Under the pieces are notes generated by a model. It was not told the DNA's origin, ran no database searches, and worked only from the letters and a program-made list of their open reading frames with translations. The translations under genes and the position numbers were made by a program. A DNA stretch of 64,000 bases, taken from contig CAOLHI010001825.1 of assembly GCA_948474755.1 (NCBI GenBank), forward strand, positions 248,001 to 312,000, given 5' to 3'. Shown piece after piece: positions 53,795 through 64,000 of the stretch. Every line of letters begins with the position of its first letter. Within the stretch, counting starts at the first letter, position 1. The DNA comes from Ctenosaura bakeri (taxonomy: Eukaryota; Chordata; Lepidosauria; Squamata; Iguanidae).

Positions 53795-54831
53795 AAAAGA
53801 AGTCCAAAGGGTGATCACGGATGGCTGCTTTTCATCCTGGAGAGAAGTGACTAGTGGGGTGCCACAAGGTTCTGTCCTGGGCCCAGTGCTGTTCAATATT
53901 TTTATCAATGACTTAGATGAAGGAATAGAGGGCATGCTCATCAAATTTGCAGATGACACCAAATTGGGAGGGGTTGCTAATACGCCAGAGGACAGGATCA
54001 AAATTCAAAATGACCTGGATAGTTTGGAGAGGTGGGCCAGAGCGAACAAAATGAAATTCAACAGAGAGAAATGTAAGGTCCTACACTTAGGCAGAAATAA
54101 TGGAATACAGAAATATAGGATGGGGGACACGTGGCTGGATAGCAGTACGTGTGAAAGGGATCTAGGAGTCTTCATAGACCACAAGCTGAACATGAGTCAG
54201 CAGTGTGATGCGGCAGCCAAGAAAGCCAATGCAATTCTCGGCTGCATCAACAGGAGTATGGTGTCTAGATCGAGGGAGGTACTGGTACCACTCTACTCTG
54301 CTTTGGTTAGACCCCATCTTGAATACTGTGTCCAGTTCTGGGCACCCCAATTCAAGAAGGATATTGACAAGCTGGAGCAAGTCCAGAGGAGGGTGACCAA
54401 AATGGTGAGAGGCCTGGAAAACATGCCCTATGAGGATAGACTGAGAGAGCTGGGTATGTTTAGTCTGCAGAAAAGGAGGTTAAGAGGGGACATGATAGCC
54501 ATGTTTAAATATTTGAAGGGATGCCACGTAGAGGAAGGAGGGGGCTTGTTTTCTGCTGCTCCAGAAACCAGGACAAGGAGCAATGGATTCAAGCTGCAGG
54601 AAAGGAGATTCCACCTGAACCTCAGGAAGAACTTCCTGACAGTCAGGGCTGTCCGGCAGTGGAATCTGCTGCCTCGGAGAGTAGTGGAGTCTCCTACCTT
54701 GGAGGTTTTTAAGCAGAGGCTTGATGGCCATCTGTCGGGAGTGCTTTGAGGGTGTTCCTGCATGACAGGGAGTTGGACTGGATGGCCCGTGTGGTCTCTT
54801 CCAACTCTACATTTCTATGATTCTATGATTC
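53795..54831 (+). mobile_element. CR1 LINE, 5'-truncated, well preserved
   Basis: It begins inside the reverse transcriptase and ends with the CR1 3' signature: 'gagttggactggatggcccgtgtggtctcttccaactctac' followed by two ATTCTATG-type octamers (54818-54831). CR1 copies are usually 5'-truncated and lack target duplications, as here. It has the cleanest coding frame in the window, which suggests the most recent LINE insertion. Confidence 0.95.
53811..54749 (+). CDS. CR1 ORF2 C-terminal reverse transcriptase segment (312 codons, truncated)
   Basis: An uninterrupted 312-codon frame. [20 protein letters not shown] (about residues 14-33) is reverse transcriptase motif 4. FADDTKLGG (about 45-53) holds the catalytic aspartate pair (FADD in place of the usual YADD, a normal CR1 variant). 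[20 protein letters not shown] and [20 protein letters not shown] (about 257-297) form the CR1 C-terminal domain. Motifs 0-3 and the whole N-terminal endonuclease are missing, so the listed ATG is merely the first methionine after the truncation. An enzyme could not be made from it. It stays open to the natural stop, just before the 3' untranslated region. Confidence 0.93.
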   Translation: MITDGCFSSWREVTSGVPQGSVLGPVLFNIFINDLDEGIEGMLIKFADDTKLGGVANTPEDRIKIQNDLDSLERWARANKMKFNREKCKVLHLGRNNGIQKYRMGDTWLDSSTCERDLGVFIDHKLNMSQQCDAAAKKANAILGCINRSMVSRSREVLVPLYSALVRPHLEYCVQFWAPQFKKDIDKLEQVQRRVTKMVRGLENMPYEDRLRELGMFSLQKRRLRGDMIAMFKYLKGCHVEEGGGLFSAAPETRTRSNGFKLQERRFHLNLRKNFLTVRAVRQWNLLPRRVVESPTLEVFKQRLDGHLSGVL

Positions 54832-54925
54832 CAGTGTGACAGCATGAGTAAGTTGAGAGATACTTTTTTACTAGTTCCATAAAGCAATTCTTTCAGTTTT
54901 TCTCCACTAGACATGTAATTGATTA

Positions 54926-55005
54926 GGACAGCTTTCCTTAACCTGTTATTCCTGAGATGTGTTGAACTACAGCTCCCATCATCCCCAGCCAGCAAGGCAC
55001 TCTGC
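54926..55005. repeat. Fold-back MITE, half copy
   Basis: GTGTTGAACTACAGCTCCCA followed by TCATCCCCAGCCAGCAAGG matches the left arm of the hairpin element at 37102-37244. The other arm is absent. Confidence 0.5.
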
Positions 55006-55437
55006 TGGAGAAATTAGATTTAGGATACATGTAGGATACAGCTAGCAACTGCAGGGAGTGGATGGAGCACTGAAGAGCACACACCTAGATACCCGGTCAT
55101 TCCATGTCAAATAACTAGTTTTGTTAAATAACCATAAAATAAAATATCACAAAATTAAAACTAAATGCTCTTCATTCACAATTTTAATAATAATAAAAAT
55201 GATTTCTTATCCATCTCTCTCCAAAGCTCGAAGTGGGTACAATGCAAATTAAAACACAATGAAAAATACTTAAACCATTTAAAATACTCCAATTTAAAAT
55301 TCATAGTTTAAAATTGAGGCTTGCCAGAAGCGATTTTTCAGTACTTTTTAAAATTCAGACAGCATGTTTAGCTGTTGAATCTTGTCTGGCAGGTCATTCC
55401 ACTGTCTAGGGGCACCTGACAAAAAGGTCCTCTGGAT

Positions 55438-56842
55438 CAGCAATCACCAACCTTTCAGAACTTACAGACCACTAAACTCACAATTTTGAATCTCATGGAC
55501 CACTAACATGATTTTTTTTTAGAAAGGTACAAACATCTATAAAATAATGATCGTAAAAGTTCCATTTTATTAATATGAAATGCACTTGTTTAATTATAAC
55601 AAAATTATTATTTACAAGCAACTTAAATCATCAAGTAGATATTATAGAGATAAATCAAAATACCAATTGATTCATATTTTAATTTTACAGACACCTTAGT
55701 TCATCAGATAAGATAAATCAAAATATCAGTTTGTTCATTAGACACTGTGTCAATTCATTCAAAATATCTATCCTAATAATATATTTAGTGTTTCTGCAGT
55801 GTGGGTGTTACAGAATTCATACACTGATTTTTGGTTTCCCAATCTGAACAGAAATTGATTCAATAGATTTATTAAATAAATTAATCAAATAAATTCATTA
55901 AGCAGGTTGAATAAACAAGTCCATTATCTTTCACTGTCCCTTCCAGACGTCTCTCCACTCTCCCCTCTTCTCTTCTCTCGTTGTCTCTTTCTCCTTTGCC
56001 GTCATTTTCTCACAGTTCCTCTCACTTCTTCTCACTGAGTTGTTCTTTTCTCTTTGTGTTGCAGTTGGTTTGGTTTTGGAGGGTAAACAGATATAGCCAT
56101 CAAATGTCCAGCAGTATGGGTATAAGTTAGAGCAGTAACAGTTGTAGTCATAGAGCTCTCACACAATATCCTCCAACAAACCTGGGCGAAGAGGACAGGA
56201 GAATCACACTCAAGTTGGACAGGAGGCGGGGAGCGGAGAATAAATCAACAAAATGCAGTGTCTCAAGCAGTCAAATCTACATAGATTGGGAGAGTCTTTC
56301 ACATCATCAATTTTCATACACATGGGGTCTCCAAAATTCAGAAAAAGGGAAAAAATCAGTTTTGCAAAAAATGGATCTCACTGAAAATTTAAACTAAGTA
56401 CTTCTGGGCAGTTAATTCATTTTGAGTTTAGAGCAGAAGGCAAAAAGAAATGAAGGATTGTCTTCAGTTGTGTCTTAGCAAACGAAGAGGGAAACGCCAG
56501 GAATTAGGCACAGAAAGAGAAAAAAAACCTTCAGTCCAGTAGGGAAAGCAGCAAGGTTGAGTTTAGTTTATCTGTTGCATGATAGTTGTTAAATACCTTG
56601 TGCTGGGCTGCTGCTGCTGCTTCAAGCAACAAATGGAGCGTTCCAAAGAAGCATGAGGGAAGGGGAGGAAATCCTCCTGGACTTATGGAGGTCCTCTGTA
56701 GAAAGTTAATTCAGAGTCCAAACTAGAAGGTCTTATTGCCCTATCCCCAACTCAGGTCTTCCAGCTCTACCACGTAATGAAAAAATAAGCAATAGTATAT
56801 AGATAGATATAGATATAGATATATACACACACACGCATGTAT

Positions 56843-56874
<32 letters not shown>

Positions 56875-57278
56875 ACACAAAAAAATTGGCCAGGTATATG
56901 GAGAGAGATAATCCCTCCCGTCTCCTCCAAACTGCTGCAGGGGAGATGAAAAAATGGCAGTGACAGCCTCTTGGGAGTCCCTTTGGGTATCTCCTTCTAG
57001 TTCATCATACAGGTCCTTTCTTGGCTCCTAGTCACAAATCTACCTCTGGCAAGACCCCTTTAGTTCATGAGTACTTGGCAAGCTGGTATGGGGGTTCCTC
57101 CAGTATCAGCAACCCACAACAGCGGCAGTCTTCAGCGGAGCACGCTGAGGACTATGTCTCCAGCTCTCATATCTGAACCGGAAGTTGGAAATCAAATAAT
57201 GTCTAAATTTCTCCATGGACCACCAAATTTTTCTTGCGGGCCATCAGTGGTCCGTGGACCACCGGTTGGTGACCACTG
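55438..57278. mobile_element. Non-autonomous hAT DNA transposon, 1,841 bp
   Basis: It is flanked by an exact 8-bp duplication CTCTGGAT (55430-55437 and 57279-57286). The terminal inverted repeats are CAGCAATCACCAACCTTTCA and, read inward from the right end, CAGTGGTCACCAACCGGTGG. The CAG...CCAACC terminus and 8-bp duplication are diagnostic of the hAT superfamily. The inside has a pyrimidine-rich stretch (55915-56050), a compound (AC)n/(GATA)n microsatellite (56795-56880) and no frame resembling a hAT transposase. It therefore moved with enzyme supplied elsewhere. Confidence 0.93.
56795..56880 (+). repeat. Compound (GATA)n/(TA)n/(CA)n microsatellite
   Basis: ATAGATAGATATAGATATAG followed by ATACACACACACGCATG and ACACACACACACACACACAC. 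The minus-strand 65-codon frame over it (VCVCVCV repeats) is an artefact. Confidence 0.9.
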
Positions 57279-57680
57279 CTCTGGATAACTGTTACCAGTC
57301 TAATCCTGGTTGGTTTAAGTAAATGACCCCCAGAGGGTCTGAGTGTATAGGGCAGATTGTATGGGAGAATTGTATGGGTGGAGATGATCCTGCAGGTAAC
57401 TTGGACCCAAACCATGTAGGGCTTTAAAGGTAATAAACAACACTTCATACTTTGCCCAGAAACTAATTGGCAGCCAGTGGAGTGATTTTAATATCAGTGT
57501 GATTTGGCTGCCATATTTTGGACCAGTTCGAGTTTCTGAACTTGGTACAAAGATAGCCCAATGTATAGCTCATTGCAGAAGTCCAAACTTGAGGTTACCA
57601 GCATATGCACTACCATCCTTAGGTCTTCAATTCTAGGAAGGGGCACCGTTGGCATCAGCCAAGTTGATAATAACCTGATT

Positions 57681-58610
57681 TATTCCACAATCATTACACT
57701 CATTAGAGTTTCGACTCCATATAGAAAGACCCATGCCACTACCGTGGATGGACAATTAGTCTGGCATCAGTTTTTTCTTATTCTGCCATTTTGAACCAAG
57801 ATAACCACAATCAGCAATTAGTCATAATCAAATGTGAAAACCCACAGGATTTTCACATTAAATGAAAGGATGGGTTAAAGTATTATTTTAAAACTATCTC
57901 AGCAATCGTTTGCATAGTTTTCATGGTTATTTCCCCAAAAAGAAACAAAGAATCTCTCCTTTAAAAAAAATAAAATGGGTTACATACCCAGCAACTTTAG
58001 AATGGAGTGTTTAGTACTGCAAAGATCAGTCTACCAAAGACATCATTACAACACTGTATCCACAGTCTTTCTCTGGGGAAAGGATACTAGAGGAAATGAG
58101 CCAGATGTGACAGATGTTGCTGTCTTTGCTTAATGCACTGTTCAGTATGCTCAGGTACAACAATAATGGGGAAAAGAGAAATGCGTCTCAAATAGAATAC
58201 CGTTGCCCCACTATAGTTGTGGGACTGTATGTGAACATTGAAATCCACATCATTATATATGGCATAATAAACTGATAGAAACTATAATATGTTTCCTATT
58301 TTCAGTCTTTTTCCTATTTTTCTGAGTTTCACAGTGTAGAAAATTATACTTTTTTCAGTCTCTGGAGTATGTGTGTGCTACATGCTACACACATCCATGA
58401 AATGAATTTGAATTTCTTGACATGGTATGCAATTTCTTTGATTGTTCACTCACAGATAACCCCCATGATATTCAATATGGCTTATTTCCAAACAAACATG
58501 CTTATGGTTCTGAGCTTGCAGGTGGAGACCCAATACATATCACTGCTGAGAAACAAGAGAAAACACCATGCTTAATAGCCTGATTGCTATTTCTTTGAAC
58601 CCTTCTCACT
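57681..58610. other. Unassigned sequence
   Basis: No gene or repeat is recognised beyond the end of the L2 copy. Confidence 0.35.
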
Positions 58611-58795
58611 ATACAACTACAGCACTGTGATACTTCTTTAATTGCCACAGCAACATCCTATGGAATCCTGGGATTTGCAGTGTAGGGAGGAATATTAAGA
58701 ATTTTTAGCAGAGAACTCCAGTGCCTTATCAGACTACTGATCTCAGAAATCCATAGGATGTACCCAGTTGAAGTGATGCTATAAAGTTAACCTTG
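58611..58795. mobile_element. Palindromic MITE of the 'ACTTTAACTG' type, decayed
   Basis: ACTACAGCACTGTGATACTTC and CAACATCCTATGGAATCCTG on the left mirror 'aatccataggatgtacccagttgaagtgatgctataaag' on the right. It is the third copy of the group including 38392-38575. Confidence 0.62.
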
Positions 58796-61399
58796 TTTAT
58801 AGCAGCAACCTGTTTTCTGCCTGATGAACTCTTGTGGGGGAGCTCAGTTCTTTTCTGCCCTTCCCCCGTTTTGGAGGAGTGCATTGTTACTTAAGCCACA
58901 CTCAGCAGGGAATCTACTCTGTGTTTTAATCTGAACTGTAAAGAGGCTATCCAAGATGCTGGACATATTTGGTGGCCAGGGACCAGCACCTTATGTAGCT
59001 CCTTTAATGTCTGGTCCAAAACCTGATGGATTCACCATCCCACTGATATGGGAGCCACCACTGCCAGAAGCAGAACCAGACTTCATTCAAAGTGCCCCCA
59101 AAGCTGCTTAGAAAACAGCTTCAGGGATCATTCCTACATTCACACATTTGTGTGTAAAATCTCCAGTTATGGTACTGTGCATTACACTTACCATTCATAT
59201 GAAGTACATTCCACATTCTTGGCACACATGAAATGCATCATGGAAAAGGAACTCAGCAATCATTTCAGCTATTATCATACATTTAGTTTAAAAAACTAGA
59301 ATCCAAAAATCTCACTTTGGGAACATTTCCGGATGGAATGCCCCTCATGCTAGCCGTCAGAAGGTAGTCTGTAGCTTGTTCTCTTTGATAGATTTTCTGT
59401 GATAAGAAAAAGGAGAGGCAAAAGTCAGGAAAAACACAGAAGGGTTACAAGTGGGAAACAATGTCATATGAACTCCCCTCTAAGTTCTATGAATAAAGCA
59501 AAATAATGATGTTAACAGAAGCCTAATTCCTATGAAATTCGTGGGGTTGCTATAAGTCTTGACTTGAAGGCACCTGCACACATACAACTCCAAACTACTC
59601 CAAAAATATTCCACTCCAAAAATATTCCACTCCAAAAAGTGTCCTGTTTGCAGTGCCATGTATTCAACAAATAGTCTTCACTATGCACGGAGAAATTATG
59701 TTATCCTTGCCATTCTTGTCGTACCCAGCTCCATATTTTCACAAAACATTCCCAGCACATTTTGGTCATGAAGCATTACCTCCAATTCAAATGGAAAGTG
59801 GCCAAAGACAATTGCAAAGTAAAAATGTGTAATGATTAAATTTAAATGCAAGGCAGGGGTAGAAGAGAAACAATCAATAAATGGGAAACAGCATAATTTC
59901 TATATCCTTTACTGGTTTTCTGACCTTTTTTTTCCTGTAGAGACCATTATACTGTTCTTTAAAGTTGCAGTTCTTTATTTCAGGAATTCAACTTAAGATT
60001 TAGAATGACAGGCAAAGAATATTTGGTTCAGTAGGCCTTTGGTTCATAACCTTTAGTTTCCCACTTCCACCCACCCTGATATTTCTGTTTCCAAAAACAA
60101 CAGTGCTACTAGAAGTGTATTACAAGAAAGGGTTGACTTACAAATCAAATCATCCTTCCAAGTTTTAAAAATATGCTTTTCATCTCACAGATAGATAACC
60201 TTATGTAAAAGTCCAACCAGAATATCTACAGTCTCAAATTTCACTAGCTGCATCTCAACCCTGGGTAGTATTTGTTTTCTGGAGAAAAAAATAGCTTTCT
60301 TGAATATATTTTGTTCCCATTTCCTGTTTTCCCCCACAACAGGTCAAGCCCTCTACATTTGATGCATATCAAGGCCAAAGGGCTTCATTCATCAAGTCCT
60401 CTGCACTTTACAAAAATGGATTTCTGTCTTTTGTAGAGTCTTTTTCTCTAGTGAACATCTCAACTCATTCAATCATCCTAGTGGTACAGCTAGTTCCAAA
60501 ACAGAAGTACTTTAACTTCTAGTTAGCAGGATATCCTGTTGTATAGTTTTGAAAGAGAAATATGAAATAGTGCTCTTTGCATTTTCCCTAAAGTGATATT
60601 TACTAAATAGCAAACTATAAAAATAAACTCAATTAAACACTGTATGGATACAGCAGACAGAATATTTTCCAAAGTATTTGGGGAGCTTGTTTTATATTGT
60701 GGTTTAATATTTTGTTGTTTTTGTTATTGATGCTATACCAAGAAATCACTTTGATCAAGCTAAGTCATATACAGATTATTATTTCTCTGGAACAACGTTA
60801 AAAGCTTCTTCCTTCCTACCTAATAATTGTGCAAAGGTACTGGGACAGCTAATGAGGCACTGTGGGTTAGGGAAAACCTTCTCAGTCTGTTTTCTGAATT
60901 GCAGCTGTCCCTTCTAGCTACCTAGAACTCAAAAGAAGTACATAAGTATGGGCAGTTTTTATTCTTAAGTAATTCTGTGCCTATAAATCATGTGCTTATA
61001 GACATATGAATAGGCATTCAAAGTGTCATGGGATAAAGATGGACACTCTCTACTTGGCATGGTCAAAATATGACTGACTAATCACTATCCTGAAGGCTTC
61101 TTTTGATCTTCCTAGAATGTTGGTTAACACACCAGGAAAACAAGAACTCCAGTCTAAGTGTGACCACAGCAGAACTCAAAACAAATTAATATGCAATACT
61201 TCATCAGACCTCATATAATCCAATCCAGAATAGTAAAACCAACAAAGGTAAGTAAATAACTATTATAAGTAGATTACCAAAAGGGAGAAGGAGATAACTG
61301 AATAGATAATAGTTCCTACAGGAAACTAGAACAAATTCTACAACTCCTGTTCATTGCTCACTGAAATCCATCTCAAGCAAACTGAATGGGATACAATAT
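58796..61399. other. Largely unassigned sequence with short tandem repeats
   Basis: A SINE tail fragment lies at 59527-59585 (ATGAAATTCGTGGGGTTGCT, then 'ataagtcttgacttgaaggcac'). A 16-bp unit, ACTCCAAAAATATTCC, repeats about 2.6 times at 59597-59638. No gene is recognised; the rest is AT-rich and without assignable repeats. Confidence 0.4.
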
Positions 61400-62710
61400 A
61401 AATTTTTAAGTAAATAAATATTTCAAACAAGTCTTACATGGAACCAACAAAAGAATATATTTTACAGCACAGAATGTCAGTTCCCTAGGAGGGCAATAGT
61501 AATGAAGAAGCCTGGAATTGATTCTCTTGGCTTTATTTCTAGCTGCTGTTCTTGGATTTTGTTGTGTGAAATAATTCCATGGCCAAAATTCTACATTGGG
61601 TTGCATAGCATAAATCTCTGAATCAGGTGCTATATATTGATAGCATTCCTCAACCCTTGAATTGAATAGCAATGTTGCACAAGCAAATGTGGGGGGGAAA
61701 TGGCCAACCAAATGCACAGCTAAAAGATTACTACTGCCAAATTCAACAAGGGAATACAGATACACATTTGTTACCCCAAAACATGGGTGCCACAAGGGCC
61801 CACCAGCAATGCTAGTACCTCCATTCAAAAGTGGGGAATTAATTAGCTCAAAGTCAGGAGGCCTGCAAAAGGGGGTAACTTAATGAGATTTTTCCACCTA
61901 TGTTTATAGGGCCTTTCCAGTAAACAACCGGTCAGAGAGTTTCAATTGTAACTGAAAGAAGAAGAAGAAGAAGAAATGCACACCAGCAGGCAAAGATCCA
62001 AGCACTCACACAAGCAGACAAGGACTAGCCAAAGGAAAAGGGAGGAAAGTGTGATAAAGGATTTTCAGGGATGAAGCTATAATTACTGGTCTGGAGAGCA
62101 GCAAGGAAAGCAGTGACATGGCTTAGGTAGGCACTTAAGGATAGTTCGTGTTCGGGAATCAAACAGACAGCATGGCATTCAGAAAAGCAAGAGACTGCAC
62201 TGGACAGCCTGAAATCGGGGGTATATGTATCCTAAAAATATCCTGCAAGTATGGGTGTGAATCACTTTCCCAGCCAAGCAGACAATGGCAATGGGAATTG
62301 CAACACAAACAACCAAGTCTGGATGGAACTAATGGTCTTAGTGTTTAGGTGCCAAAGGATAATGACTGTCATAATAGCCAAGTATTGTGGAGAGACGGGG
62401 AAACAGCAGGGAAACATCCAGGTGGTTCGGGATCAGAGTTAAGACAATCACAATTTTGTGGGAATTTCCTCTTTCAGTTCTGAGAAGTCTGGCTTATGAT
62501 CTTTTAAGCCTATTGTCTCAAGAGGGTCTGCGTTTTTAGCTGGAAAATGACTTGGTTCCTGCCTGAGAGGTAGGTGTCACTGACCTGTCCTACAGTCTCA
62601 TGTATACGGTCAGTAGTATGCCTCTTCTAGCCTGACGTCCCAGTTACCTCAGGTATTATTTATATCAATGCCAATTAATAGTGCCAATTAAATCATATTT
62701 GCCAATTAAA
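61400..62710 (-). mobile_element. LTR-like block B with leader, related to block A
   Basis: On the minus strand the block starts near 62710 (TGATTTAATTGGCA is shared with the block near 15580). It runs through a diverged middle, then the shared segment GGAGGCCTGCAAAAGGGGGT at 61858-61877 and GTGGGGAATTAATTAGCTC at 61831-61849. GGCACCCATGTTTTGGGG (minus strand, about 61774-61791) is a possible primer-binding site. A 140-codon minus-strand frame at 61406-61828 spans leader sequence and has no retroviral domain I can identify. No gag, pol or env was found. Family and age are undetermined. Confidence 0.48.
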
Positions 62711-64000
62711 CCATGCCAATTGAGGGGGGTGAACAGTGCTGTAACACATTGGCCAAGAAATTGCATGCAATTTTGCAGTGGTAGCATGTGCACAGCTTTA
62801 CTTCCACAACCTTGAACTGAATGTGGTTGTTCATGACTGAACATGATCCCCTAGGGTTGGAGTGAGGAGGCACCAAGTCAGCTGAGAGACTTTGCAAGCA
62901 GCATGCGCATGTGGTCAGTCCCAAGTGAGCTTCCGTAAGTCCTTCAAGTTCCCCACAGTAGACAGATTCCACTTTTCAATCATTTCCATTTTTTGATAGT
63001 GTTCCAGTCCCTAACCTGTCAGATAAATGGGGAAGCCTGTACCAGGAATCATATCCTTTACTCAACAGTGTGTGTGTGTGTGTGTGTTTGTGGTTGCATT
63101 TTCCATTTTGTTCCATTTTCTCAAGTGGCTTAATAAATGATTTCAGAAAACATTTTTGTGAAGCAGCCATTCATTCCACCTACCAAACAGAATGTAAGAC
63201 AGGCCAATAAAACAGCAATCATTTATTATTTTTTAAGTAAATCAGCAGAGGATGAAAGATTTGTTTTTGTTTCCAGCAATTTCTCTCTATCCATCTTTTT
63301 ATTATAATGAAGTTATATTGTATCCATCATTGTCATGTTGGAAAGCAATGGCCTCTTCTTTGGGATTTGGCATCCTCAGCCTATTGCAAATTATGTGCTT
63401 CCCAAAGAAAAGATCAATAATCAGCAAGACGTCTATTGAATCCTCAGAGGCAAAATGATCTAAGGGACAGAGCCAATGTATAGTCACTTATGGGAAGCAT
63501 TCTAGTCCCTGCTGTGCCATAGTTCCACTCTATCACCATGAGCAATTAAGTTGTCTGCTACCTTTCAGTGAAATACAAGTAGGCAACTTGTCTTGAATGT
63601 ACTACTTTTGTCCATCCTCTCCATCACAGTGGAGATTAGAAGCTTTATCTATAATACAAAGTGAGATTTTAAGGAGTCTTTTGTAAGATCATATCACAGA
63701 CCTCTTTGGAAACTGTATCTTGCATCCAATACTGCAGAAATGGTGTAATAGGAAAGTATTTCTTCACTAATTTCATTCTTAAAGGAAGCAACAGGTAATT
63801 TTAGTCATTTTCTTCCTGCTTGAAAATTGTCCAGTCTTTTAAGACTATTCACAATTTGGGAGTTACTCTGAGTAACATTAACAAGTAGAATTTATATATA
63901 GAAAACAACATTCCCTGTGCAAGAAACAAATTTTTCAGCACAGAAATTAATAACTCTGCACTGGAATATAATTTTCAGTACAGAAAGTGCTGTTTCCTCC
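62711..64000. other. Unassigned sequence with a short (TG)n run
   Basis: TGTGTGTGTGTGTGTGTG lies at 63069-63088. No gene or other repeat is recognised to the end of the window. Confidence 0.4.

Larger units (their letters stand above)
55165..57680 (-). mobile_element. L2-type LINE, minus strand, split by hAT
   Basis: 3' untranslated and C-terminal parts lie at 55165-55437 and the coding part at 57279-57680. The minus-strand translation of the right half gives VTSSLDFCNELYIGL and KCCLLPLKPYMVWVQV, matching the plus-strand L2 copy at 37621-38215. The two halves are continuous once the hAT element and one copy of its 8-bp duplication are removed. Confidence 0.85.

Noticed and set aside
61406..61828. 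Retroviral gag or other protein in the 140-codon minus-strand frame
   Set aside because: No matrix, capsid or zinc-knuckle motif. The frame begins in putative leader sequence, so it is treated as non-coding.

Overview
This is vertebrate nuclear DNA with no recognisable host gene. It holds no chain of spliced exons, no operon-like spacing and no long open frame except inside mobile elements. The mixture of L2, CR1, RTE/BovB-type and L1 LINEs, a DIRS tyrosine-recombinase retrotransposon, tRNA-headed and 5S-rRNA-headed SINEs, a hAT element and many short DNA transposons points to a squamate reptile, most likely a lizard. That assignment is inferred from repeat content and was not tested by alignment.

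Layout. 0-10 kb: scattered L2 and RTE fragments, SINEs, and the first copies of a palindromic DNA-transposon family whose ends read GGCC(A/C)TTTC. 10.0-14.05 kb: a decayed, internally deleted DIRS element on the minus strand that keeps both inverted terminal repeats and the internal complementary region. 14.7-15.6 and 61.4-62.7 kb: two related LTR-like blocks in the same orientation. 16-26 kb: mostly unassigned sequence with isolated MITEs and SINEs, then a three-copy minisatellite at 25.8-26.2 kb. 26.9-31.85 kb: a nest, in which an RTE element preceded by a 312-bp near-perfect palindrome is split by two GC-rich MITEs and by one L1 insertion. 31.85-37.1 kb: repeat-poor. 37.1-48.6 kb: L2, 5S-SINE, CpG-rich MITEs, a minus-strand LINE and a tandem pair of LTR-like units. 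48.6-64 kb: SINE and MITE copies, a CR1 copy with a clean 312-codon frame, and an L2 split by a 1.84-kb hAT element with an exact 8-bp target duplication.

The strongest theme is the GGCC-ended family, with about 20 copies or fragments. It runs from 154-bp palindromes to CpG-rich copies of about 0.6 kb. Seven copies have exact 3-bp target duplications, and one insertion is confirmed by an uninterrupted relative of the host repeat elsewhere in the window. Nothing here encodes a transposase for them, so they are non-autonomous.

Coordinates of old repeats are estimates by eye, good to roughly 10-50 bp unless a target duplication fixes them. Family names come from recognised protein or RNA motifs. 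No database search was possible.
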